This document shows, piece by piece, positions 50,958 to 58,459 of a DNA stretch of 64,000 nt (the first letter of the stretch is position 1; every line of letters begins with the position of its first letter). The stretch spans positions 1 to 64,000 of the forward strand of contig JAJECO010000084.1 in the NCBI GenBank assembly GCA_022822005.1, in the 5' to 3' direction. The notes under the pieces are model-generated. The model was not told where the DNA came from. It searched no databases and saw only the letters and a program-made list of their open reading frames with translations. A program made the position numbers and the translations under genes. Source of the DNA: Candidatus Poribacteria bacterium. GTDB lineage: Bacteria; Poribacteria; WGA-4E; PCPOR2b.

Positions 50958-51971
50958 ATGGATAAATACCTGCGTCCCACAGACGTGATAGACTATAACC
51001 ACCCCGAAGTCCAAGATCTAGCACGTACTCTAGGAGACGGAATCTCAAATCAAACGGCAATCGCAAAACGCTGCTTTGAATGGGTCCGAGATGAAATCAA
51101 GCATAGCGGCGACTTCAAGATGAATCCGACGACCTGCGCCGCGTCCGAAGTCCTACGTCATAAGACAGGATGGTGTTTTGCCAAGAGCCATCTGCTGGCT
51201 GCGCTCTTAAGGGCAAACCGTATACCCGCTGGTCTGTGTTACCAACGACTCACACGAAATGGTAAAACGCCTCCCTTCACGCTACACGGTTTGAATGCAG
51301 TTTTGCTGCCTGAATTTGGGTGGTACAGAATCGATCCAAGAGGCAACAGAAGCGGAGTGGACGCTCAATTCGATCCACCCAACGAGAAATTAGCCTGGCA
51401 CATAGCCGTTAAGGGAGAAAGAGATCTCAGAGGCGTGTGGGCAGCTCCGCTGTCGTCAGTCATTGCTGTCTTGAAGAACTATGACACTTGGGAAGGGGTT
51501 CGCGATCATCTACCAGACCTGCCCTTTCATGGACGAGATATTCGATATCAGGCAGTCATCCTAAAGAATCATCATGTCCTCTTACTGAAAATCGAAGAGG
51601 AAGGCAAGGCGGTTTGGATAATTCCCGGAGGCGGGAGGGAGGGTTCGGAATCCGAAGAAGAATGCGTGATACGAGAAGTGTGGGAAGAGACACATCTCCA
51701 CGTAGAAGTAGAGCGACTCATTCTGGACGAGAAGGTCCCGCAAGACCCCTTCTACGAGCGACACAAGACGTACCTATGCCAGATTATCAAAGGTATGGCA
51801 CGACCTGGGATTGAACCCGAGGTAGGCAATGCAGAATCTCCAATAAAGGACATTGGCTGGTTTGATCTCCGAGCGGTAGATTCCTGGGATGCGCTTGGTA
51901 CGAGTCCGCCCTTTGCCTTCTCGCTCCTAAAACGGATTAGGGGAAAGCTGGGTTATGCAAGAGGAACTTAA
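50958..51971 (+). CDS. Transglutaminase-like / Nudix hydrolase fusion protein
   Basis: The 337-residue product joins two domains. Residues about 15-170 form a transglutaminase-like cysteine domain: 'TGWCFAKSHLLAALLRANRIPAGLCYQ' (Cys), 'LHGLNAVLLPEFGWYRIDPRGN' (His and Asp). Residues about 195-330 form a Nudix domain with the box G-x5-E-x7-REVxEExHL ('GGREGSESEEECVIREVWEE'), where the usual Gly near the end is His. The two domains are in one frame with no sign of a stop or frameshift. A peptide-modifying activity linked to nucleotide hydrolysis is possible but unproven. TTGGAGGATTGAT supports the start. Confidence 0.85.
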   Translation: MDKYLRPTDVIDYNHPEVQDLARTLGDGISNQTAIAKRCFEWVRDEIKHSGDFKMNPTTCAASEVLRHKTGWCFAKSHLLAALLRANRIPAGLCYQRLTRNGKTPPFTLHGLNAVLLPEFGWYRIDPRGNRSGVDAQFDPPNEKLAWHIAVKGERDLRGVWAAPLSSVIAVLKNYDTWEGVRDHLPDLPFHGRDIRYQAVILKNHHVLLLKIEEEGKAVWIIPGGGREGSESEEECVIREVWEETHLHVEVERLILDEKVPQDPFYERHKTYLCQIIKGMARPGIEPEVGNAESPIKDIGWFDLRAVDSWDALGTSPPFAFSLLKRIRGKLGYARGT

Positions 51972-52145
51972 ACAATTGAAGAAGCCTTGCAATCAATATT
52001 GCCTTTGACTGAGTTTGTTTTTTCTGTAACAAAGTAAGCTCCCCTGCACACCATTCGGCGTTTGCAAACCGTGAGAACATCACGGGAAAAGAGCAAGGTC
52101 CTTTATCAGTTGTCATCGTGACTTATATGAGCGGAATAATCAAAT

Positions 52146-53225
52146 ATGGATATCCCGTTATCACTTATAGAACAAAGCCTTTCAAATACTCTCGAATGCG
52201 AGATTCGGCTTGCAAAGTGCACGAAGTTCAAGAAGAATCGTATCTTTCGCTGTTGGATAGCTGACGGACCGAGTTACCTGCCAGAAGTGTTGCTTGTCAA
52301 GATGGCTAGACAGACCAAGCACGAACCGTATGATCGTGAACGGGATTGCATCGGAAGTTCGGCTTGGAAACTCTTCAATGAATGGGCTGCGCTTCAATTC
52401 TTGGGTAAAATCAATAGTGATAAGATGATTACTCCCAAGTTCATTGCCGGCGATGCTATACAGGGGTTAATCGCATTTGAGTACGTGTCGAGAGCGCGCT
52501 CGTTCAGGGATATATTGCGTAAATCCAATGCAGTCGAGCGAGCACACGCTCTGCTTGCCCACGCTCAGGCAATGGGACGTATGCACGGAAGCACCTATGG
52601 AAGGAAAAACGAATGGCTCAGTCTACGGACGAGTTTGGGAATCCACTACCAAGCAGACACAGATTCATTCGATGGAATCCTCCGGACTTTTCGTAGATTC
52701 GCGACATTCGTTGGGCAACCAGAATCTATCGCCGTTGAGAGCGAACTGTCTGAATTGAAGGAGATTCTTTCAAACGCTGAACCATTTTCTGCTTTTAGAC
52801 ATGTGGATATTGCTCCCCAGAACTATCTGTTAGTGAATGACGGTGTGAAACTTGTCGACTTTGAGTATAGTAGTTACGGGTATTTTCTACTCGATGCTCC
52901 TCTAGGTCCTTTTCCTTTTCCGGTGCGCTGGAAATGCAATGAAGTTTTGGCGCAAGAGATCGAAAGCGTTTATCGAAAAGAATTATTCTCCGGTTTTCGT
53001 GGAGCACTAAATGATGCTATCTACTACAAAGGAATACTGATAGCCTGGATATATTGGCTACTACGTCTTGGACCCATTCCCCAGACGCGTGCAGATATGC
53101 TCAAAGTATCCGATGAATTAGCACGTCGGTGTAGGGCGGTAGCACGTTTGAGCCGCGAGATTGAATACCTGCCACATATTGGGCGTACATTTGAGCAAGT
53201 GGCAACCGCTCACAAAAGTCATTGA
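52146..53225 (+). CDS. Aminoglycoside-phosphotransferase/choline-kinase-like protein
   Basis: The 359-residue product has the kinase catalytic loop 'FRHVDIAPQNYLLV' (His219, Asp221, Asn226) followed by the metal-binding 'VKLVDFEYSSYGYFLLDAP' (Asp238), as in the APH/HSK2 family. The N-lobe is less clear; 'VLLVKM' may hold the ATP lysine. Substrates of the family include antibiotics, choline and sugars. It lies among other small-molecule-modifying enzymes. The ribosome binding site is weak, and a 174-base spacer precedes it. Confidence 0.78.
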   Translation: MDIPLSLIEQSLSNTLECEIRLAKCTKFKKNRIFRCWIADGPSYLPEVLLVKMARQTKHEPYDRERDCIGSSAWKLFNEWAALQFLGKINSDKMITPKFIAGDAIQGLIAFEYVSRARSFRDILRKSNAVERAHALLAHAQAMGRMHGSTYGRKNEWLSLRTSLGIHYQADTDSFDGILRTFRRFATFVGQPESIAVESELSELKEILSNAEPFSAFRHVDIAPQNYLLVNDGVKLVDFEYSSYGYFLLDAPLGPFPFPVRWKCNEVLAQEIESVYRKELFSGFRGALNDAIYYKGILIAWIYWLLRLGPIPQTRADMLKVSDELARRCRAVARLSREIEYLPHIGRTFEQVATAHKSH

Positions 53226-53526
53226 CGAGGTCTACCAATCAGTGTGCCTTCATTGCACGGTCTATCACCACCCGGTAGATAGGACATCTGGTCTCCCCGC
53301 AGTTTGTAGTAGCGCAATTCATTGCGCGTTCTTATGGCGGTTTCGATCCCGATCTGATCGGGGCCAGTTGAGCGGCAGCGAATCCCGCCTGTCCCCCTGG
53401 TCTCGGAACGGACGATTCATCGGGGGTCTATCGGGGCAATAATATGGGAGAATTAATGCCCCGATATTTACACGCTATTCAGCGTTCGTAAATCGTGAAA
53501 ACTTAGACGAAACGGCAAGAGGAGAA
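53226..53526. repeat. Spacer with CCCGAT/ATCGGG palindromes
   Basis: No intact gene is visible in these 301 bases. CCCGAT-CTG-ATCGGG at 53348-53362 belongs to the dispersed CCCGAT type, and 'ATCGGGGGTCTATCGGGG' follows near 53420-53436. Near the end, 53479-53502 reads Ser-Ala-Phe-Val-Asn-Arg-Glu-Asn in the frame of the next gene and resembles segments before two other genes (52055-52078 and 49590-49607). Confidence 0.5.
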
Positions 53527-54591
53527 ATGACCTCGACTACAACCAATGATACCTTCAACGATGGCACCACCTTCGTAAGCGGTATTGATTTAGCTCGGAT
53601 GTTCTACATTGAGGTTGTGCGCCCGCTCATGGAAGGGCGAGACCATAGTGCAGCGAGACTAGGTTCAGGGTCGGATGTCCTCGGTTTTGACACCCCTCGA
53701 TCAACTGACCATGGTTGGGGTCCACAGCTACACCTTTTCGTAGCAGCCTCTGAGGTAGACACTATCCGCACAATTATCGATTCCGGTTTGCCAGAGGAGT
53801 TTCACGGCTGGTCCGTGCGCTTCGGTTGGGATGAAGTCGTCGTTCAGCATCACGTGCACGTTGGTCCCCTTGGGGAATGGCTGAAATCACATCTGGGATT
53901 CGATCCGCAGGTGGATATCACGGTCCAAGATTGGCTTACGACGCCGCAACAACTACTCCTTGAGGTGACAGCAGGTGCGGTCTTTCATGATCCCGACGGA
54001 GATTTGAGACGCGTTCGCAGTAAACTGGAGTGGTATCCAAACGATATTTGGCTATGGCTCTTGGCGTGTCAGTGGCGTCGAATCGCTCAAGAAGAGGCGT
54101 TTGTTGGTCGCACAGCTGAAGTGGGCGATGAACTCGGTTCACGAATCGTGGCAGCCCGAATCGTACGCGACCTCATGAGGCTCTGCTTCCTTATAGAACG
54201 GCAATATGCACCGTACAGCAAGTGGTTGGGCAGCACATTCCACAATCTCCGCATTGCCTCCGGACTCGCACCGCATCTGGATGCAGCACTTAAGGCGACG
54301 GACTACCCTACCAGAGAAACGGCACTCTGTTCCGCTTACGAATATGTCGCACATTGCTACAATCAACTAAACCTCACTCCTCCCGTCGATCCCGAAGTTC
54401 GCATGTTCTATAAACGTCCCTTTCGGGTGCTCGGAGGAGATCGATTCGCTAAGACGTGCCTGGCAGCCATCCAAGACAAGTGGTTGAGAAAGCAACCGCC
54501 TGTAGGAAGCATCGATCAGTTTGCAGATAGTACGGACATCCTCAGCAGTGCACATCGATCCAGGCGTCTGACCAATATCTATGACGATTGA
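53527..54591 (+). CDS. DUF4037 protein (nucleotidyltransferase-like), copy 1
   Basis: The 354-residue product resembles DUF4037 proteins: an N-terminal nucleotidyltransferase-like part with 'RLGSGSDVLGFDTPRSTDHGWGPQLHLFV', and a helical C-terminal part with 'RIVRDLMRLCFLIERQYAPYSKWLGSTF' and 'YNQLNLTPPVDPEVRMFYKRPFRVLG'. The 'STDHGWGP' motif is the strongest mark. The function of the family is unknown; it may transfer nucleotides to small molecules or act in resistance-like roles. A second copy lies at 58460-59443. AAGAGGAGAA supports the ATG. Confidence 0.78.
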   Translation: MTSTTTNDTFNDGTTFVSGIDLARMFYIEVVRPLMEGRDHSAARLGSGSDVLGFDTPRSTDHGWGPQLHLFVAASEVDTIRTIIDSGLPEEFHGWSVRFGWDEVVVQHHVHVGPLGEWLKSHLGFDPQVDITVQDWLTTPQQLLLEVTAGAVFHDPDGDLRRVRSKLEWYPNDIWLWLLACQWRRIAQEEAFVGRTAEVGDELGSRIVAARIVRDLMRLCFLIERQYAPYSKWLGSTFHNLRIASGLAPHLDAALKATDYPTRETALCSAYEYVAHCYNQLNLTPPVDPEVRMFYKRPFRVLGGDRFAKTCLAAIQDKWLRKQPPVGSIDQFADSTDILSSAHRSRRLTNIYDD

Positions 54592-54925
54592 GAACCATTT
54601 GTCTTACAAGCGCGTCGCCCAATCGCTTCGTGGTTCGGGTACATTGGGAGTGTGGATTCAGGACGTACAAACGGGCAACTCAGTCTTCCCAAAAGAAACC
54701 AAGACCGCTATCGCTAGATTAGTTGAAGTGAAAGACGTGGAAGAGATTCTATCTATTGCGGGATTTATCGAGTCTGAAATTAAAAGTGTATTGCGGCCTA
54801 TGTTCTCAGTCAGATGTGGACAAAGAACTGACTTGTCCATGTATGCACACGCAATTAAAAGAAAGATACGTCACAAACAAGTAAAAGAGATAACGAATCT
54901 CGATTGGTGGGTTCATCTCGGATGA
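54581..54925 (+). CDS. Unrecognised 114-residue protein overlapping the DUF4037 gene
   Basis: I do not recognise this protein. The ATG at 54581 lies within the last codons of the DUF4037 gene, an 11-base overlap that suggests coupled translation. The product is mixed helical, 'ETKTAIARLVEVKDVEEILSIAGFIESEIKSVLRPMFSVRCGQRTDL', with a basic middle ('IKRKIRHKQVKE') and a Trp-rich end (LDWWVHLG). There is no signal peptide or membrane segment. Base composition matches its neighbours. Confidence 0.5.
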   Translation: MTIENHLSYKRVAQSLRGSGTLGVWIQDVQTGNSVFPKETKTAIARLVEVKDVEEILSIAGFIESEIKSVLRPMFSVRCGQRTDLSMYAHAIKRKIRHKQVKEITNLDWWVHLG

Positions 54926-55051
54926 ACAGGTGGTGCTGTAGATTGATCGCCCTCAACCCAATCTAGAAGCTGCGTCTGTGCGGAAGCTGCCTTTCGACAA
55001 CTCCCGACACAATTCAACTGAATCGTAAAAAAAGAAAAACCATTGATTACT

Positions 55052-55864
55052 ATGGATGACTTAACCGATATACGCGAGATGTACAACGCTGGCTGGGATA
55101 TCGAAGCAAGCAGATTGGAGCGCCACCAACTTGAAGCTGATATTACTTGGTGCTATTTGAATTTATACCTCCCAACGCACGGCAGGCTCCTTGAAGTTGG
55201 TTTCGGCACAGGGTTTTACACCTTTCCTCTAGCACAACGAGACTACCAAATCACGGCTGTCGACCTTGCCGATGAATACGTTACCCGGTGCAAGACGAGG
55301 GCGGAAGAACTTAATCTTTCTGATCAGATTGATTTCCGGATTGGCGATGCGCGCAAGCTAGATGGGATTCCGCGTGGCAAATTCGAGGCTATTCTGCTTA
55401 TGGGACCGCTATACCATCTACTGCTTGAAACTGATCGAACAGCAGCCCTGCGGTCAGCCTACGCTTGTCTAAGGCCGGGGGGAGTAATCTTTTCTGCGTT
55501 GATTTCTAGATTCGGTATTCTTGGGAACCTCATCAAGGATCACCCTGCGTGGATTGAGAACCAGAAAGAGGTCTGGTCGCATGTTAGAGACGGCCACCGC
55601 CCTGCTGATGCTCCAAGAGGTGGCTTCCGCGGCTATTTTGTCCGGCTGGATGAGATCGCCCCTATGCACGAGACTGTGGGATTCCGCACCCTCAAGATTG
55701 CAGGTGTCGAGCCGGCTATCTCTGCAGACGATGAGAGCTACAACACACTTGAAGGGAGGCAGAGAGACCTTTGGTTGGATCTTCTATTCAAAATCAGTGC
55801 AGAACAAAGCATTGTGGCTTCGTCCAGACACATTCTCTATGTGGGCCAAAAACCAGACAACTGA
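55052..55864 (+). CDS. Class I SAM-dependent methyltransferase
   Basis: The 270-residue product has motif I 'LLEVGFGTGFYTFPLAQRDYQITAVDLADEYV', motif II 'FRIGDARKLDGIPRGKFEAILLMGPLYHLL' and motif III 'AYACLRPGGVIFSALISRFGIL'. 'GPLYHL' is common in small-molecule methyltransferases. I chose ATG 55052; TTG 55043 is three codons upstream and neither has a strong Shine-Dalgarno. A clear terminator follows the gene. Confidence 0.86.
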   Translation: MDDLTDIREMYNAGWDIEASRLERHQLEADITWCYLNLYLPTHGRLLEVGFGTGFYTFPLAQRDYQITAVDLADEYVTRCKTRAEELNLSDQIDFRIGDARKLDGIPRGKFEAILLMGPLYHLLLETDRTAALRSAYACLRPGGVIFSALISRFGILGNLIKDHPAWIENQKEVWSHVRDGHRPADAPRGGFRGYFVRLDEIAPMHETVGFRTLKIAGVEPAISADDESYNTLEGRQRDLWLDLLFKISAEQSIVASSRHILYVGQKPDN

Positions 55865-55992
55865 TATTCGACCACGGCAGCATATAACTTTTCCAATTCT
55901 GCGCCGTCGTGGATGTCGCGGTTAATTGGCTTGCGGCGCACAAAACGAGGTGAACTGATGGCGGGTTCGGTGATTCAGTGAAAATCTTCAGT

Positions 55993-56026
55993 AAGGGGAT
56001 TCTCAATAGATTGGGAATCCCCTTTT
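55993..56026 (+). terminator. Intrinsic terminator after the methyltransferase gene
   Basis: AAGGGGATTCTC (55993-56004) pairs with GGGAATCCCCTT (56013-56024), with one G-U pair, and T4 ends the stem. It separates the methyltransferase gene from the sigma-factor operon, which therefore has its own transcription unit starting after 56026. The sequence between 56027 and 56110 must hold that unit's promoter, but no good housekeeping -35/-10 pair is visible there. Confidence 0.78.
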
Positions 56027-56110
56027 GCGTTTAAGCATTATTTTCGATGCCTGATCCCGTTTTCTTCGTCATAATATCCTGAAAACACAAGCCGACGAGG
56101 TACTGTATTT

Positions 56111-56668
56111 GTGGAGGCATCATTCACCGAAGCGTATGAATTACATGTTGACGCTATCTATCGGTTTATTCTGCGGTTACTGGGAAATCCAACGGATGCC
56201 GAGGATATGACCGCCGAAACCTTTTTGCGAGCGTACCAAAGCTGGTCTGAGTTGCTCGACTCCGCATCTGTCCGGGCGTGGCTTTTTCGCATCGCATATA
56301 ATGGGTGCATTGACCTAATGCGCCAGCGTCAGCGATACTGGACGGTTCCATTGGATACGACCGCTGCGGACGAGATGGCGCAGGCGTTTACTAGCCCGGC
56401 AACTTCGACGGAAACTCCACTCAAGGAATTAATTCGTTCCGAAAGCGTGGAATTTTTGCAAGAAGCCCTACTTCAATTGCGTCCGATTGACCGGACTGTA
56501 CTGGTGTTGGGCGAATTGGAGGGCACATCGAATAGAGAAATTGCAGAAATCGTCCAACGGAGTGAAACCGCTGTGAAATCTCTTCGGCAACGTGCGCGGA
56601 AAGCCTTGCGTGATGAAGTGTTGCGCTTATTGAAACAACGGAACACATCGCTCAAGGACCTGTTCTAA
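56111..56668 (+). CDS. ECF-type RNA polymerase sigma factor with LKDLF C-terminus
   Basis: The 185-residue product has sigma region 2 (about residues 9-80: 'AIYRFILRLLGNPTDAEDMTAETFLRAYQSW', 'VRAWLFRIAYNGCIDLMRQRQR') and region 4 (about 117-172: 'LQEALLQLRPIDRTVLVLGELEGTSNREIAEIVQRSETAVKSLRQRARKALR'). Region 3 is absent, as in ECF factors. The start is GTG 56111 with GAGG upstream. After region 4 the protein ends NTSLKDLF, a hydrophobic-acidic tail like clamp-binding peptides. No anti-sigma gene is adjacent; instead a DnaN-like clamp gene follows 85 bases later on the same strand. Confidence 0.92.
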   Translation: MEASFTEAYELHVDAIYRFILRLLGNPTDAEDMTAETFLRAYQSWSELLDSASVRAWLFRIAYNGCIDLMRQRQRYWTVPLDTTAADEMAQAFTSPATSTETPLKELIRSESVEFLQEALLQLRPIDRTVLVLGELEGTSNREIAEIVQRSETAVKSLRQRARKALRDEVLRLLKQRNTSLKDLF

Positions 56669-56753
56669 ATTTGAACTGAGAAAGTACACCCAATGGGGCA
56701 TCGCTGGCGAAAAGACAGTTCCCGATACCTGCCCCGTGGATAGGGAGGAACCG

Positions 56754-57875
56754 ATGAAATTTACCTGTAATGTTGCTACGTTGAAACGTGCCTTAGCCCT
56801 GTTGAAACTTGATGAATCGAAAACGCACCTGTCAATAACAGCGGAAGCGGCGCAATTGCAGTTTCGATGCCACACTGATGATGGGAACTTCTGCATTGAC
56901 CACACGATTCCAGCCGAAGTTGAACTCCCCGGTACGGTAACCATTTCCGCAGATGCGCTGCCGCGCATTTGTGAATATACGGCTAGTGAGACGTTATTGT
57001 TCAGTCACCACGAAAGACATGGGTGTCTGGACATTGAAGGTGAGCAGCATCACCACGTCGTCCGTACATACGCCGAAAAAGGGCTGAACCCGGCACTTGA
57101 AGAACCGATAGATGTACACGAGTATGAAATTCCAGCGTCGCAGTTCGGGAGGTCACTGAATTCTGTTCTGTTCGCATCAGAAAAACCGTCAGACGCGGAA
57201 GGGGCGGAACGACGCGCTAGCATGTGGGGGGTACTTCTTCATCGGCATGATGGCGAATACCGAATCGTGACCACCGATGGCAAACGGATGGCGGTGTTGA
57301 CGTTGCCAGTCATGCGTGAGTTGGGGGACACGGAAACACCAGTCCCAAAACGAGCAATATCTTATAAAGCTTGTGTAAAAATAATTGACCTAATAGAATT
57401 CTTAAAGCCAGAGGTTTGCCGATTATGTTTCGCTGAAAACGCTGTGGGTTTTGAGGCTGAAGATGTTATGTTAAGGTGTCTCTTGCCACAAGAGAATTAC
57501 CCAAATTATCTATCCGTTTTGGAAGGTGCAGCCGCCCCTTTAGAGGTCAAGGTAAATCGCGAAAGGTTGCTCTGGGCACTCCGAATCATTCATGTGGAAG
57601 ATAATCCCAATCACCGCACCGAGTTTCGTTTCAGCGATGGACAGTTGACTGTTGGAAACAACACCCACTTGGGAAAATCGGAAGCTAGTGTGCCGATTCA
57701 GTATGAGGGTCCAGATACGGCCACAACCATTGATAGCTGGTTCTCTGAAGAAGCCCTCTTACATACCGACGCGACCAACGTTACATTCTGGCTGAATCCA
57801 GACACACACCGTTTGTCACCGATACTCCTTGATTTAGCACAAAGCTTTCGTTATCTTGTTATGCCCTTGAGATGA
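56754..57875 (+). CDS. Divergent DNA polymerase III beta clamp (DnaN) paralogue
   Basis: From ATG 56754 (GGGAGG 5 bases upstream) the product is 373 residues, the normal clamp length. It keeps the three-domain DnaN layout: 'MKFTCNVATLKRALALLKL' at the start, 'YRIVTTDGKRMAVLTLPV' where DnaN has its 'ATD--RLA' strand, 'LPQENYPNYLSVL' where DnaN has 'G-(F/Y)PDY--V', and the C-terminal 'YLVMPLR' strand. Much of the sequence between is unlike housekeeping DnaN. The surroundings are not the dnaA-dnaN origin region, so this is probably a second clamp. It lies between an ECF sigma gene and a small gene with clamp-binding-like motifs. Confidence 0.85.
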   Translation: MKFTCNVATLKRALALLKLDESKTHLSITAEAAQLQFRCHTDDGNFCIDHTIPAEVELPGTVTISADALPRICEYTASETLLFSHHERHGCLDIEGEQHHHVVRTYAEKGLNPALEEPIDVHEYEIPASQFGRSLNSVLFASEKPSDAEGAERRASMWGVLLHRHDGEYRIVTTDGKRMAVLTLPVMRELGDTETPVPKRAISYKACVKIIDLIEFLKPEVCRLCFAENAVGFEAEDVMLRCLLPQENYPNYLSVLEGAAAPLEVKVNRERLLWALRIIHVEDNPNHRTEFRFSDGQLTVGNNTHLGKSEASVPIQYEGPDTATTIDSWFSEEALLHTDATNVTFWLNPDTHRLSPILLDLAQSFRYLVMPLR

Positions 57876-58168
57876 TGCAAACAGATTTTTTCACCGACAC
57901 ACTCATACAATTGATGCGCGAAGTTTTCACTCAACAAGGGATTTCTTCCGAACAACGCGCCCGAATTTACGCCCGCATCGCATCGAATCGGAGCGTGGGG
58001 ACAGTGGAGCAGATGGATTTCTGGGGTACTTCAACGATTCTACCTGACGAACCGGCCGTTGAGGATACCCCGGAGGCAGATGAGGCGGATCAGCTCTGGC
58101 TGTTCACTGATTTTGGGACGCCGGAGACCTCCGTCGAACCAACCACATTTTCGTTATTCCACAGTTGA
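57872..58168 (+). CDS. Small acidic protein with clamp-binding-like peptides
   Basis: The 98-residue product overlaps the clamp gene by four bases (ATGA), so the two are cotranslated. I know no family for it. Residues 3-38 form a likely amphipathic helix pair; the rest is acidic and probably disordered. It contains QLWLF at 74-78, close to the QL(S/D)LF consensus by which bacterial proteins bind the DnaN clamp, plus the weaker QMDFW (47-51) and TFSLF (92-96). It is followed by a terminator, making it the last gene of the sigma-clamp unit. A role as a clamp partner or coactivator is inferred. Confidence 0.7.
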   Translation: MMQTDFFTDTLIQLMREVFTQQGISSEQRARIYARIASNRSVGTVEQMDFWGTSTILPDEPAVEDTPEADEADQLWLFTDFGTPETSVEPTTFSLFHS

Positions 58169-58212
58169 CCCATTAAAGCCACATAGTCAATCAAATTGAA
58201 ATCTCAACATAG

Positions 58213-58248
58213 AAAAAGCCTAGTTGGAGAGTCCAACTGGGCTTTTTT
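58213..58248 (+). terminator. Intrinsic terminator closing the sigma-clamp operon
   Basis: AAGCCTAGTTGGA (58216-58228) pairs with TCCAACTGGGCTT (58232-58244), with one G-U pair and a 3-base loop. An A5 run precedes the stem and T6 (58243-58248) follows it. It marks the end of the ECF sigma / clamp / small-protein transcription unit about 45 bases after the last stop codon. The A-run also allows some activity on the other strand. Confidence 0.9.
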
Positions 58249-58275
58249 AATGGTATCCGACATTTTTTGGGCGTA

Positions 58276-58284
58276 TGGTATAAT
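58276..58284 (+). promoter_or_regulatory. Extended -10 promoter candidate upstream of DUF4037 copy 2
   Basis: TGGTATAAT is an extended -10 element with a perfect TATAAT, just after the terminator of the sigma-clamp unit. There is no convincing -35 box. The predicted leader to the ATG at 58460 is about 170 bases and contains a short direct repeat, 'GGTTAGTCGTCTCTAGAT' at about 58374-58391 and 58392-58409. Confidence 0.45.
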
Positions 58285-58459
58285 ATCAGCCAAATCCAAA
58301 TATCCACTCAAATTTTGAAGCAACTGGCTACTAACATGAATACGGTATCGTCTATCATTGATTTTCAAAAAGGGTTAGTCGTCTCTAGATGGGTTAGTCG
58401 TCTCTAGATCTGGAACTAGTATTCGGTGCTATCTAAGAAATGTCTTCGCGGAGGACTCT

